In this document: positions 35,492 through 43,677 of the stretch, piece by piece
Numbering within the stretch: the stretch's first letter is position 1
Layout: each line of letters begins with the position of its first letter
DNA from: Streptomyces sp. NRRL F-5123
Lineage (GTDB): Bacteria; Actinomycetota; Actinomycetes; Streptomycetales; Streptomycetaceae
Direction of reading: 5' to 3'
NCBI RefSeq assembly: GCF_000721495.1
Contig: NZ_JOHY01000068.1
Coordinates: forward strand, 25,824 to 89,823
DNA length: 64,000 nucleotides
Made by a program: the position numbers and the translations under genes
Notes under the pieces: generated by a model
What the model was told of the DNA's origin: nothing
The model's database searches: none
The model's input: the letters and a program-made list of their open reading frames with translations, nothing else

Positions 35492-36205
35492 TCAGTGCGC
35501 CGCCGCCCGGACCTGGCGTACCGCCTCCTCCGTGCCGCCGTTCCAGGGGGTGCCGTGGCCCGGCAGCACCCAGGTCGCGCCCAGCTCGGCGATCCGGTCG
35601 AGGGACGCGAGGGCCTGCTCCGGCTCGTCCGTGAAGGGGGCCGGCTGCGGGCCGTGCTGCCCGGTCAGGACATGCCGGGTCGTCAGCCCGTCACCCACGA
35701 AGACCGCGTCGGCGACCGGCACGTGGAGGGCGATGCTGCCCGGCGAGTGGCCCGGCATGCCCACGACCCGGGGCGAGCCGGGCAGGTCGAGCACGTCGCC
35801 GTCGGCCACCTCCGTGACCTCGGTCAGGTACGTCGTGCGCAGGCCGCCCTTGCGGGCCCCGTACCAGAGGAAGCCCGCCGTGGCGCCGACCTTGGCGTGC
35901 CCCCGTTCCGGCTTGGTCTTGACCTCGCCGCGGGCACGGGCGGCGTCGGCGGCGTGCACGTACACCGGCACGCCGTGGTCGCGGCGGAGGCGCTCGGCGA
36001 AGCCGATGTGGTCGGTGTCGCCGTGGGTGAGGACCAGGCCGCGGATGTCGTCGGGGGTGCGGCCCAGGGCGGCCAGTTCGGCGGTCAGCTCCCGCCAGTG
36101 GCCGGCCAGCCCGGCGTCGACGACCGTGACGCCCTCGTCGGTGACGACCAGATAGACCGCCACGATGTCGTTGCCGATGCGGTGCAGGTGCTGACCGAGC
36201 TTCAT
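35492..36205 (-). CDS. MBL-fold metallo-hydrolase
   Basis: 237-aa metallo-beta-lactamase-fold hydrolase with the metal motif THGDTDHIGF (HxHxDH variant with Gly-Asp in place of the first His pair member), GMPGHSPGSIAL, FVGDGLT and a C-terminal LPGHGTPW. Unlike glyoxalase II the first position of the HxHxDH motif reads H-G-D-T-D-H, meaning one metal ligand is replaced by Asp. Substrate unknown (thioester or lactone hydrolases are common in this group). Divergent from a TetR regulator that probably represses it through operators in the shared 143-bp gap. Confidence 0.9.
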   Translation of the reverse strand: MKLGQHLHRIGNDIVAVYLVVTDEGVTVVDAGLAGHWRELTAELAALGRTPDDIRGLVLTHGDTDHIGFAERLRRDHGVPVYVHAADAARARGEVKTKPERGHAKVGATAGFLWYGARKGGLRTTYLTEVTEVADGDVLDLPGSPRVVGMPGHSPGSIALHVPVADAVFVGDGLTTRHVLTGQHGPQPAPFTDEPEQALASLDRIAELGATWVLPGHGTPWNGGTEEAVRQVRAAAH

Positions 36206-36230
36206 GTGCGTCTCCTTGTGAGCCGTTCTT

Positions 36231-36280
36231 GATAGCTACGATACATAGCCATCATGGCTACTGTCCATAGCTATGATGGA
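36231..36280. promoter_or_regulatory. TetR operator cluster between the MBL hydrolase and TetR genes
   Basis: Three related motifs occur in 50 bp: GATAGCTACGATAC (36231), the perfect inverted repeat TAGCCATCATGGCTA (36246-36260) and CATAGCTATG (36266-36275), itself a palindrome. All contain ATAGCYA. The AT-rich cluster stands out from its GC-rich surroundings and lies where both divergent promoters must be. Confidence 0.75.
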
Positions 36281-36348
36281 GACGACACGGGAGACGACAC
36301 GACGGGCCGGGCCGTACCGGCGCGGCCCGGCCGGAAGGAGCACCACGC

Positions 36349-36906
36349 ATGCCGACACCCGACCGCACCTCGCTCGACGCCATCGTCGCAGCGGCCCGCG
36401 ACATCCTGGAGGCCCAGGGGCTCGACCGGCTCACCATGCAGGCCGTCGCCGAGCGGGTCGGCGTCCGCGCGCCCTCGCTCTACAAGCGCGTCCGCAACCG
36501 CGACGCCCTCGTCCGGCTCGTCACCGAGGCCACGCTCGCCGACCTGGAGCGCGCCCTCCAGGCCGTACCGCCCGCCGCCGACCCCCGCGACACCCTCGCC
36601 GAACTGCTGCGTGCCTTCCGGGCGTTCGCCCACGCCCGCCCGGCCGCCTACCGGCTGGTCTTCGCCGACACCCCGCGGCCCGCCCGCCCCGACGTCGCCC
36701 TGCTCGCCCGGGCCGCCGCCCCCGTCCTCCAGGTCACCGAGGTCCTGGCGGGCCCCGAGCACGCCCTGGAGGCCGCCCGCACGGTCACCGCGTGGGCCCA
36801 CGGCTTCATCAGCATGGAGCTGGCCGACGCCTTCAACCTCGGCGGCGACGTCGACAGCTCCTACGTGTACGGCATGGCCTGCCTGGGCGGAGCCTTCACG
36901 CCGTGA
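36349..36906 (+). CDS. TetR/AcrR-family transcriptional regulator
   Basis: 185-aa repressor. The N-terminal DNA-binding domain is SLDAIVAAARDILEAQGLDR with recognition helix region VGVRAPSLYKRVRNRDALVR, followed by an all-helical ligand domain of TetR_C_33/WHG type (FVF-like FADTPRPARP, AHGFISMELADAFNL). Divergent from the MBL hydrolase, its likely target. AAGGAGCACC precedes ATG 36349. Its 3' end overlaps the convergent flavin reductase gene by 11 bp. Confidence 0.92.
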   Translation: MPTPDRTSLDAIVAAARDILEAQGLDRLTMQAVAERVGVRAPSLYKRVRNRDALVRLVTEATLADLERALQAVPPAADPRDTLAELLRAFRAFAHARPAAYRLVFADTPRPARPDVALLARAAAPVLQVTEVLAGPEHALEAARTVTAWAHGFISMELADAFNLGGDVDSSYVYGMACLGGAFTP

Positions 36907-37618
36907 GGGCGCCCGTCCCGGCCGGGCCCGCGAGGCGGGAGCGCTCGATGTCGGGGCCGCGGTACATCCGCTCCGGGATGCGCGCCAGCGCGGACTCGCG
37001 GAGCCGCGGCCCCAGCCCGTACAGCTGCTGGAAGCTCATGATCAGCGGGCGCCAGCGGTCCGGGTCGATGTGGTCGTCCGTGCCGGGGACGCGGATAGCG
37101 TCGTGCACCAGCACCCGCTGGATCCGCACCTCGAAGACGAGGATGCCGCCGCGCTGCTCCGGGTCGTCCTCGGCCAGCGGGTGCACGCCCTCCACGACGG
37201 CCTCCATCGCGACCGGGCACTCCGCCGCACGCGGCGCCCCGACCGTCTCCGACGGCACCTCCGTCAGCCCCGCGAGCCCGAACTTGTCCCCCTCGAAGCG
37301 GTACCCGCGCCGTGCCTTGCCCTCCGGCACCGGATCCCGCCCGGTCGTCAGCGCCAGCCGGTCCACCGCGTCCGCGAGCGAGTCGTCCGGCAGGTTCAGC
37401 ACGCACTCCCGCTCCCGCAGCAGGTTCACCGCCGTCTGCGACCGCGCCCCGAGCCCCAGCATCCCCCGCCACCCCAGCCAGAACGCCGACGACATCGGCG
37501 CGAGATTCGCGGTCCCGTCCTCGTTCCGCGTCGAGAGCAGCACGACGGGCGTGCCGAAGTAGAGAATGCCGGGCTCGATCCGCCCGTGCAGGTCGGTGTG
37601 TGTGCCGTAAGTGCTCAT
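36896..37618 (-). CDS. Flavin reductase-like FMN-binding protein
   Basis: 240-aa protein with the split-barrel flavin reductase fold: GILYFGTPVVLLSTRNEDGTANLAPMSSA at the N-terminus (the FMN-binding NLAPMSS motif), ARSQTAVNLLRERECVLNLP, and a C-terminal YRGPDIERSRLAG. Proteins of this type reduce free flavin for partner monooxygenases or use flavin for other redox reactions. GGTGGAGG lies just before ATG 37618. No partner oxygenase is adjacent. Confidence 0.88.
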   Translation of the reverse strand: MSTYGTHTDLHGRIEPGILYFGTPVVLLSTRNEDGTANLAPMSSAFWLGWRGMLGLGARSQTAVNLLRERECVLNLPDDSLADAVDRLALTTGRDPVPEGKARRGYRFEGDKFGLAGLTEVPSETVGAPRAAECPVAMEAVVEGVHPLAEDDPEQRGGILVFEVRIQRVLVHDAIRVPGTDDHIDPDRWRPLIMSFQQLYGLGPRLRESALARIPERMYRGPDIERSRLAGPAGTGALTA

Positions 37619-37766
37619 GACCTCCACCCTGCCGCTGCCGCCGCGCCCTTTCCGGCGGCTTTCGGACACCACGCTGAAGACATGGAGGAGCCGGACGGCG
37701 CGCCCGACGGGGGAGTGGGAACGCGCCGCCCGGCCGTATGGGGGTGGGGCGGGAGGGGGCTGGGGG

Positions 37767-38768
37767 TCAGTCGCCTTCGGCGAAGATGTCGTCGGCGACC
37801 TCGACGTCGAGGGCCCGCTTGAACCAGCGGTCCAGGAGGTCCGGGTCGTCGCAGCCGAGCACCCGCTCCATCATGTCGACGGAGACCTCGAAGCCGCGGT
37901 GCTGGAGCACGGTGATGACCATGCGCGCCCGCTCGTGCTGCAACGCCTCGACGCGGCCCCTCTCGAAGCCCTCCTCCACGCCCCGCTTGAGCCCGCGTTC
38001 CAGGCCTTCTTCCAGGCCTTCCGCACGGCCCTTCTTCAGGCCTTCCGCCAGACCCTGGGCCTCGCCCCTGAGCAGGACCTGCTCGACGAGGCTGCCCCGG
38101 CCGGGGAAGTAGCTCCGCACTGTCATCAGTTTCCTCCAGACCTCTCGTGCCGGGGTCTCGCCCAGGCCGATTTCCAGCATCTCCGCGTAGTAGGAGGCGC
38201 CCTCGGTGTCCAGCCCCGCCAGCGCGGTGGCGAGTGTTCTCAGTATGGCCGGGGCGTCGGGATCCCTGCCGTGGGTCAGGGCCGAGAAGGCGGCCATGGG
38301 CAGATTCGCCGAGGCCTCGCTCACGTCCAGGACCACCGGCACATTGCCGGGCCCCAGGACCAGCGGGTGGACGGACAGCGAGCACCAGTCGTCGAGCCCC
38401 AGCCGGAAGGGGCCGGCGGCCCAGTCGGCGGTGGACTTGTCCTGACAGACCACCAGGAACAGCGCCGGACAGCGGTACTTCGCCTGGAGGTACGCCACGT
38501 AGTAGGCCCAGCTCACCGGCTTGTCGAGGTCCCGGCGCTGCTGGGCCTCGATCGCGAGCAGCAGCGGGCTCTCGCCGCCCGGCCCGGACACGCGCAGGAC
38601 CGTGTCGACGCGCCGCTCCAGCGGGCGTATCTCGGTGACGTCGGGGGTGAGGACCTCCGTCACGGCCTGCTGGGGTAACCGCACACCGAGCAGGTCGAAG
38701 ACGGGGGTCAGGAGTTCGGGGCGTTCCTGGAATATCCGGTGGGACGCCTCGTGGTGCGAAGTGACCAT
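37767..38768 (-). CDS. Rpn/PD-(D/E)XK nuclease-family putative transposase-like protein
   Basis: 333-aa protein of a family that is highly multiplied in Streptomyces. The N-terminal half has a probable PD-(D/E)XK core: ERRVDTVLRVSGPGGESPLLLAIEAQQRRD, with Asp in RVDTVL and the E-x-Q of IEAQ as the catalytic set. The C-terminal part has GLKKGRAEGLEEGLERGLKRG heptad-like repeats typical of Rpn proteins, then a short helical tail. Rpn proteins are recombination-promoting nucleases. ATG 38768 is only 6 nt after TACCTT, so it is probably leaderless. Confidence 0.78.
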   Translation of the reverse strand: MVTSHHEASHRIFQERPELLTPVFDLLGVRLPQQAVTEVLTPDVTEIRPLERRVDTVLRVSGPGGESPLLLAIEAQQRRDLDKPVSWAYYVAYLQAKYRCPALFLVVCQDKSTADWAAGPFRLGLDDWCSLSVHPLVLGPGNVPVVLDVSEASANLPMAAFSALTHGRDPDAPAILRTLATALAGLDTEGASYYAEMLEIGLGETPAREVWRKLMTVRSYFPGRGSLVEQVLLRGEAQGLAEGLKKGRAEGLEEGLERGLKRGVEEGFERGRVEALQHERARMVITVLQHRGFEVSVDMMERVLGCDDPDLLDRWFKRALDVEVADDIFAEGD

Positions 38769-38980
38769 GATCCGAAGGTAGGACCATGCGTTCGGCATAT
38801 GCCAGCGGCATGAGTCAATGTCACCCGACCGGGTGGTTTGGGTGCACGCGTGGCGCGAATCGGGGGCGCGCGGAAGTGCGTTGCGCGCCCCCGGCCGGCC
38901 GGGAATGGGGGAGTGGGGCCGCGCCCTGGCGGCTGCGGGCAGTGCGGCCGGCTCTTCCCCCGGGGAACGCGGCGCGCGGC

Positions 38981-39775
38981 TCAGCGCACCAGTTCGGCCA
39001 GGAAGTCCTCCCACGTCCGGGTGCCGAGGTCGGCGCCCTCCAGGGTGAGGTTGACGCCCTCGCGGTAGGCGCGGCCCGCCTTGCCGGGCATCGGCGCCGG
39101 GAGGATCAGTCGGCGCTTGCCCGTCGCCTTGAGGTAGTCCCGCAGCAGGTCGTTCAGCGGGTGTACGGCCGGTCCCGCGAGGTCGGGGGCGCGGCCCGCG
39201 GGCTCGCCCAGGGCGAGGGCGGCGACGCGCTCGGCGCAGTCCCGTACGTCGACGGTCTGCGCGCGCATGATGCCCGGCAGCGGGATCACCGGCGACTTCG
39301 CCAGCGTCCTGAACATGTTCGTCGCGAAGTCGTGGAATTGCGCGGCCCGCAGGATCGTGTACGGCAGCCCCGAGTCGAGGACGGCCTGCTCCGCCGCGAT
39401 CTTGCTGCGGAAGTACGCGAACGGCACCTCGCCCGCGCCGATGACCGACATGTACAGGAAGTGCTTCACGCTGCCCGCCGCGACCGCTGCCCGCAGCAGG
39501 TTGCCGGTGGTGACCTCGTCGCCCTTGGGGGCACCCGCGAGGTGCACTACGGTCTCGACGCCCTCCAGGGCCTGGGCCGTACCCGGATCGCCGTCCTGCG
39601 TCAGGTCGCCGGTCACGTAGACGACCCCGTCGTCGTCCGACGCGTGCGCCGACCGGCTCAGGACCCGCACGGTGCGCCCCGCCTCGCGCAGCAGCGGCAG
39701 CACGTGACCGCCGAGGTTGCCGGTGCCGCCGGTCAGCAGGATCGGGGCTGCGGGGGTGTTCTCGGTGTTCGACAT
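38981..39775 (-). CDS. NmrA/SDR-type NAD(P)-binding oxidoreductase
   Basis: 264-aa Rossmann protein: LLTGGTGNLGGHVLPLLREAG nucleotide-binding loop, VVHLAGAPKGD, YMSVIGAGEVPFAYFRSKIAAEQ with the usual atypical-SDR lysine, and RAAQFHDFATNMF. Members are NAD(P)H-dependent oxidoreductases or redox-sensing proteins. Divergent from an ECF sigma gene with a SnoaL-like tail; ECF41-type sigma factors commonly control an adjacent oxidoreductase or epimerase, so it is the probable target (inference). Confidence 0.88.
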   Translation of the reverse strand: MSNTENTPAAPILLTGGTGNLGGHVLPLLREAGRTVRVLSRSAHASDDDGVVYVTGDLTQDGDPGTAQALEGVETVVHLAGAPKGDEVTTGNLLRAAVAAGSVKHFLYMSVIGAGEVPFAYFRSKIAAEQAVLDSGLPYTILRAAQFHDFATNMFRTLAKSPVIPLPGIMRAQTVDVRDCAERVAALALGEPAGRAPDLAGPAVHPLNDLLRDYLKATGKRRLILPAPMPGKAGRAYREGVNLTLEGADLGTRTWEDFLAELVR

Positions 39776-39855
39776 CGTTGGACGTCACTCCTCTTCGGTG
39801 GGCCGCCGTGCGGCAGGTTACCGTGATGACCCGCGGCAGATGGGGAATGTGACCG

Positions 39856-40761
39856 ATGGACCAAAGCACGGCCCTGGGCGAGCAGTTCGAGGCGGAGCGG
39901 CCCCGGCTGCGAGGTGTCGCCTACCGCATGCTCGGCTCCGCCGCGGAGGCGGACGACGCCGTGCAGGAGGCGTGGCTGCGGCTGAGCCGCGCGGGCGCGG
40001 AGGGCATCGACAGCCTGCCCGCGTGGCTGACCACGGTCGTCGGCCGGGTCTGCCTCAACATGCTCAGGTCGCGCGCCGCGCACCGTGAGGACCCGCTCGA
40101 CGGCGCGCTGCTGCGCGAGCCGGCGGGCGGCGACGAGGCGCGCGACCCGGAGGAGGAGGCGGTCCTCGCCGACTCCGTGGGCCTGGCCATGATGGTCGTG
40201 CTCGACACGCTCGCGCCGCCGGAGCGGGTCGCCTTCGTGCTGCACGACATGTTCGCCGTGCCCTTCGACGAGATCGGCGAGCTGACGGAGCGTACGCCGG
40301 CCGCCGCCCGGCAGCTCGCGAGCCGCGCCCGGCGCCGGGTCCGCGGCGCCGGTGCGGACGCGGCCGCGCCGCAGGCCGCGGTGGGCGGGCAGCAGCGGCT
40401 CGTCGAGGCCTTCCTCGCCGCCTCCCGCGGCGGTGACCTGCAAGGCCTCGTCGCCGTCCTCGACCCCGACGTCGTCCTCCACGCCGACCGTGCCGCCGGT
40501 CCCACCCCCGAGCCCGTCCGCGTCCGCGGGCGCGACCGGGTGGCCCACGGCGCCTCCGCGGCCGCCGCGCGCGTCGCCTTCACGGAGGTCGCCCTCGTCA
40601 ACGGCCGCCCCGGCCTCGTCATGGCCCCCGCGGGGCGGCTGCGCCTGGTGCTCGCCTTCACCTTCGCGGAAGAGCCCGCCGGGGGCACGGGCCTGGTCAC
40701 GGCGATCGACGTGATCGCCGATCCGGAGCGCCTGCGCGAGGTGACGATCACCGTCCTGTGA
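39856..40761 (+). CDS. ECF RNA polymerase sigma factor with SnoaL-like C-terminal domain
   Basis: 301-aa sigma factor of the ECF41/ECF56 type. Region 2 is RLRGVAYRMLGSAAEADDAVQEAWLRL, followed by LPAWLTTVVGRVCLNML; region 4 is LDTLAPPERVAFVLHDMF ... IGELTERTPAAARQLASRARRRV. About 125 residues of a SnoaL-like domain follow (LVEAFLAASRGGDLQGLVAVLDPDVVL), which in this group replaces an anti-sigma factor and modulates activity directly. No anti-sigma gene is adjacent. Divergent from the SDR gene. Confidence 0.92.
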   Translation: MDQSTALGEQFEAERPRLRGVAYRMLGSAAEADDAVQEAWLRLSRAGAEGIDSLPAWLTTVVGRVCLNMLRSRAAHREDPLDGALLREPAGGDEARDPEEEAVLADSVGLAMMVVLDTLAPPERVAFVLHDMFAVPFDEIGELTERTPAAARQLASRARRRVRGAGADAAAPQAAVGGQQRLVEAFLAASRGGDLQGLVAVLDPDVVLHADRAAGPTPEPVRVRGRDRVAHGASAAAARVAFTEVALVNGRPGLVMAPAGRLRLVLAFTFAEEPAGGTGLVTAIDVIADPERLREVTITVL

Positions 40762-40792
40762 GGGCCGCGCTCCGCGCGGGGCTGAAGGCCGG

Positions 40793-41818
40793 TCACCCGC
40801 CGCGCGGGGGGTGGGCGAGGGCGTCGCCCAGCTCCGTGCGGCGGTAGAGGACCTCGTGACGGTGGCGGGTGGAGGTCACGAGGCCGGTCGTGCGGAGGAC
40901 GGCGAGGTGTTCGGAGACCGTCGCGGGAGCGAGCCCGTGGTGGTGGGCGAGCCACGCGGTGGAGGCGGGTTCGGTCAGGGCGGTGAGGAGGCGCGCGCGG
41001 GTGCGGCCGATGAGGCGGGCGAGGGCGGCGGTGGCGTCCGCGGAGGTGCCCGGCGGCTGCCAGAGGGTGCCGACGCCGCGGGCGGGGTAGATGAGCGTGG
41101 GCTGCCAGGGCGGGTCCAGGACGATCACGACCTGGTCCCACTTGAAGGCGCTGGGCACGAGGACCAGACCCTCACCGGCGAGGTCGCGGTGGTCGGCCCC
41201 GCCGTGCTCGCGGGTGAGGACACCGTCGTGCCAGCGCACGGACGGGTGCAGCTCGGCGAAGAGCCGGTCCAGGCCCCCGGCGGCGAGCCGCCCGCTCTGG
41301 TAGGAGATGTCCGCCTGGAGCAGCGCACGCGTCCTGGCCCAGTACGGCTCGACGAGTGCCTCCCACGCCGCCCGGACGAGTTCGGCGAGCATCCGTACGA
41401 CGCCCGCGGGCTCGGCCGCGAGCAGGGCCCGGCCGGTGGCGGTGCGGGCGGCGCCCGGGGTGTCGGCCAGGGAGCGGGCGATCTCGGCGCGGGCCTGCTC
41501 GGGCGGGGTCGCGGCGATACGGGCGAGGTCGGCGGCGAAGGAGTCGACTGGGGCGTCGGGCGGCGGGGCGAGGAAGTCGGGGGTGTAGCCGCGTCGCGGC
41601 TGGAGGAGGACGAGCGGCCGCAGGTCGAGCCCGGCGAGCCGGGGCGCGGTCTCGGCGAGCCAGCGCGCATGGTGCCCCGGCGGCTGCGGCCCGGTCGCGA
41701 CGCGTACGGCGGCGAGCGTCTCGAAGGCGGGCGAGTACGCGAACCGGCACCGCAGCAGGTCGTCGGGCCCGAAGCGGAGCGTGGTGATGGCGGGACCTCC
41801 TCGAAGCGGGCGGCGCAC
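40793..41818 (-). CDS. Winged-helix (ArsR-like) transcriptional regulator with DUF5937-type N-terminus
   Basis: 341-aa protein if begun at GTG 41818. The long N-terminal region (LRFGPDDLLRCRFAYSPAFETLAAVRV) is a DUF5937-like domain and the C-terminal ~90 residues form an ArsR-type winged helix (STAWLAHHHGLAPATVSEHLAVLRTTGLVTSTRHRHEVLYRRT). There is an oddity at the start: CGAGGAGG lies 7 nt before an ATC codon at 41788, exactly where homologues should begin (ITTLRFGPDDL), and no ATG or GTG is there. The protein may therefore start at ATC and be 331 aa. Effector unknown. Confidence 0.82.
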   Translation of the reverse strand: MRRPLRGGPAITTLRFGPDDLLRCRFAYSPAFETLAAVRVATGPQPPGHHARWLAETAPRLAGLDLRPLVLLQPRRGYTPDFLAPPPDAPVDSFAADLARIAATPPEQARAEIARSLADTPGAARTATGRALLAAEPAGVVRMLAELVRAAWEALVEPYWARTRALLQADISYQSGRLAAGGLDRLFAELHPSVRWHDGVLTREHGGADHRDLAGEGLVLVPSAFKWDQVVIVLDPPWQPTLIYPARGVGTLWQPPGTSADATAALARLIGRTRARLLTALTEPASTAWLAHHHGLAPATVSEHLAVLRTTGLVTSTRHRHEVLYRRTELGDALAHPPRGG

Positions 41819-42043
41819 CGCACCGGGAGCCCCGCCCCGGGGCGCCCGGGATGCCCGCGGGCCCCGCGCGGCGGCGGAAGGGCGCGGGCCGCGGACGACA
41901 GCGGCGCCCTTACCGTACAACGAAGTGATTCGGCGACGGCCGAATGAGTGGTCCGCGGCCGAAGCGCCCTCGCAGGATGGCGGGTGCCGGGTCCGGTGCG
42001 GGCGACGGCGACGCAGACACCGTGAACTGGAGCGTGACCAGCG

Positions 42044-42571
42044 ATGTACGACTACCCGAGCACCCCCGCCCCCGTGCCCGCCGCGGAATGGGAGGAGCGG
42101 GACGTCGCGCTGTGGGGCGCCATCGACAGCTACGCGGCGGCGGAGGACTTCCGGGCGGCGGTCGACGCGCTCGCCGGGGAGCTGCCGGACGGCGACCCCA
42201 CCGCCGTCTTCGAGCGGGCCGCGGCCTGGGATTCCACCGGGCACCCCGACAAGGCGGTCCCGCTCTACCGCGCCGCCCTCGCCGGCGGCGTGCCCGGCGA
42301 GCGGCGGCGCCGTGCGGTCATCCAGCTGGCCAGCTCGCTGCGCAATCTCGGCCGCGCCGAGGAGAGCGTGGCGCTGCTGACGGAGGAGCGCGAGCGCACC
42401 AGCGACCACCTGGACGAGGCCCTGGTGTGCGTCCTCGCCCTCTCCCTCACGGAGTTGGGCCGCGCCCGCGAGGCGGTGTCCCTGACGGTCGCCGCGCTCG
42501 CGCCCCGTCTGCCGCGCTACCAGCGCTCGATGGCCGCCTACGCCCGGCTGCTGGTCGAACCGGAGAGCTGA
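42044..42571 (+). CDS. Tetratricopeptide repeat protein (TPR_5 type)
   Basis: 175-aa all-helical protein. Helix pairs read FRAAVDALAGELPDGDPTAVFERAAAWDSTGHPDKAVPLYRAAL, RRRAVIQLASSLRNLGRAEESVALL and DEALVCVLALSLTELGRAREAVSL, which fits 3-4 TPR units. No catalytic motif, signal or membrane helix. It probably mediates protein contacts. Neighbours are regulators on both sides. Confidence 0.85.
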   Translation: MYDYPSTPAPVPAAEWEERDVALWGAIDSYAAAEDFRAAVDALAGELPDGDPTAVFERAAAWDSTGHPDKAVPLYRAALAGGVPGERRRRAVIQLASSLRNLGRAEESVALLTEERERTSDHLDEALVCVLALSLTELGRAREAVSLTVAALAPRLPRYQRSMAAYARLLVEPES

Positions 42572-42602
42572 CGGCGGAACCTGCCGCGCGGGGTCAGCGT
42601 TT

Positions 42603-42639
42603 CCAGGGGCGCGTGGGGGTACCTCCCAGGCGCCCCTGG
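42603..42639. terminator. Hairpin of the dispersed AGGGGCGC repeat family
   Basis: CCAGGGGCGC (42603-42612) pairs with GCGCCCCTGG (42630-42639) across a loop that itself holds GGGGGTACCTCCC. It follows the TPR gene and shares the CCAGGGGCGCG core with the arrays at 1994 and 28319, so it is both a repeat copy and a likely terminator. Confidence 0.65.
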
Positions 42640-42765
42640 CGGGCCCGGCGGAGCCTCCGCACCCCGAAGACGCGCACCCTGCGGAAGCAGGAACTCACCC
42701 TGTTACGTTTTCCGCCTCCCGCCCGTCGCAGACGTGAGGGGGACTTCCGGCGGAAGGTGAGGGTC

Positions 42766-43677
42766 ATGACGGGACCGGGCCCGGAGGGCGAGGCGCTGGC
42801 GCGGCTCTTCGAGGGGGAGCGAGGCCGGCTCACGGCGGTGGCTCACCGCATGCTCGGCTCACGGGCGGACGCCGAGGACGCCGTCCAGGAGGCATGGCTG
42901 CGGCTCGCCCGCCAGGGCGACCCGCACGGGATCGACAACCTCGCCGCGTGGCTGACCACCGTGGTCGGCCGCGTGTGCGTCGACATGCTGCGCGCCCGCA
43001 AGATCCGCCCCGAGGAGCCGTACGGCGAGTACATACCGGAGATCGAGGTCGTGGACGACCCCGCGGCGGCGCCCGAAGCCGACGCGGTGCTCGCCGATTC
43101 GGTCGGCGTCGCGCTGCTGGTGGTGCTGGACACCCTCGGGCCCGCGGAGCGCCTCGCCTTCGTGCTGCACGACATGTTCGCGGTGCCGTTCGACGAGGTG
43201 GGGCAGATCCTGGGCCGGTCGACGGACGCGGCGAAGATGCTGGCGAGCCGGGCCCGCCGCAAGGTGCGGGGCTCGCACGACACGGCGGAGGGGCGGGGCC
43301 GGCGGCGCGCGGTGGTGGACGCCTTCCTCACCGCGGCGAGGGCCGGCGACTTCGCGGGCCTGCTGGAGCTGCTCGACCCGGAGGTGGAGTGGCGCTCGTA
43401 CTCCGACCGGGGCCTCACCGCCGCCCGGGTGGCGGCGGACGAGATGGCCGTCCGCGCCCAGCGCGGCGTCCGTGCGGTGGCGGCGTACCGCCCGGTGCTG
43501 GTCGACGGCGACCCGGGCTTCGCGGTGTGGGGCCCGCAGGGCAGGCTGCTGGGCCTGGTGGCGTTCGCGGTGTCGGACGCGGGCCGTATCACCGGGGCGG
43601 TGACCGTACGCGGCCCCGCGCGGCTCGCGGCGCTGGACCTGCCGCCGGAGCTTACGGGCGGCGCCCCCACGCCGTGA
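42766..43677 (+). CDS. ECF RNA polymerase sigma factor with SnoaL-like C-terminal domain (second copy)
   Basis: 303-aa paralogue of the sigma factor at 39856. Region 2 is RLTAVAHRMLGSRADAEDAVQEAWLRL and NLAAWLTTVVGRVCVDML; region 4 is LDTLGPAERLAFVLHDMFAVPFDEVGQILGRST; the SnoaL-like tail begins VVDAFLTAARAGDFAGLLELLDPEVEW. A linker (EEPYGEYIPEIEVVDD) differs from the first copy. GGAAGGTGAGG precedes ATG 42766. It ends 26 bp inside the convergent methyltransferase gene. No anti-sigma gene is present. Confidence 0.92.
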   Translation: MTGPGPEGEALARLFEGERGRLTAVAHRMLGSRADAEDAVQEAWLRLARQGDPHGIDNLAAWLTTVVGRVCVDMLRARKIRPEEPYGEYIPEIEVVDDPAAAPEADAVLADSVGVALLVVLDTLGPAERLAFVLHDMFAVPFDEVGQILGRSTDAAKMLASRARRKVRGSHDTAEGRGRRRAVVDAFLTAARAGDFAGLLELLDPEVEWRSYSDRGLTAARVAADEMAVRAQRGVRAVAAYRPVLVDGDPGFAVWGPQGRLLGLVAFAVSDAGRITGAVTVRGPARLAALDLPPELTGGAPTP

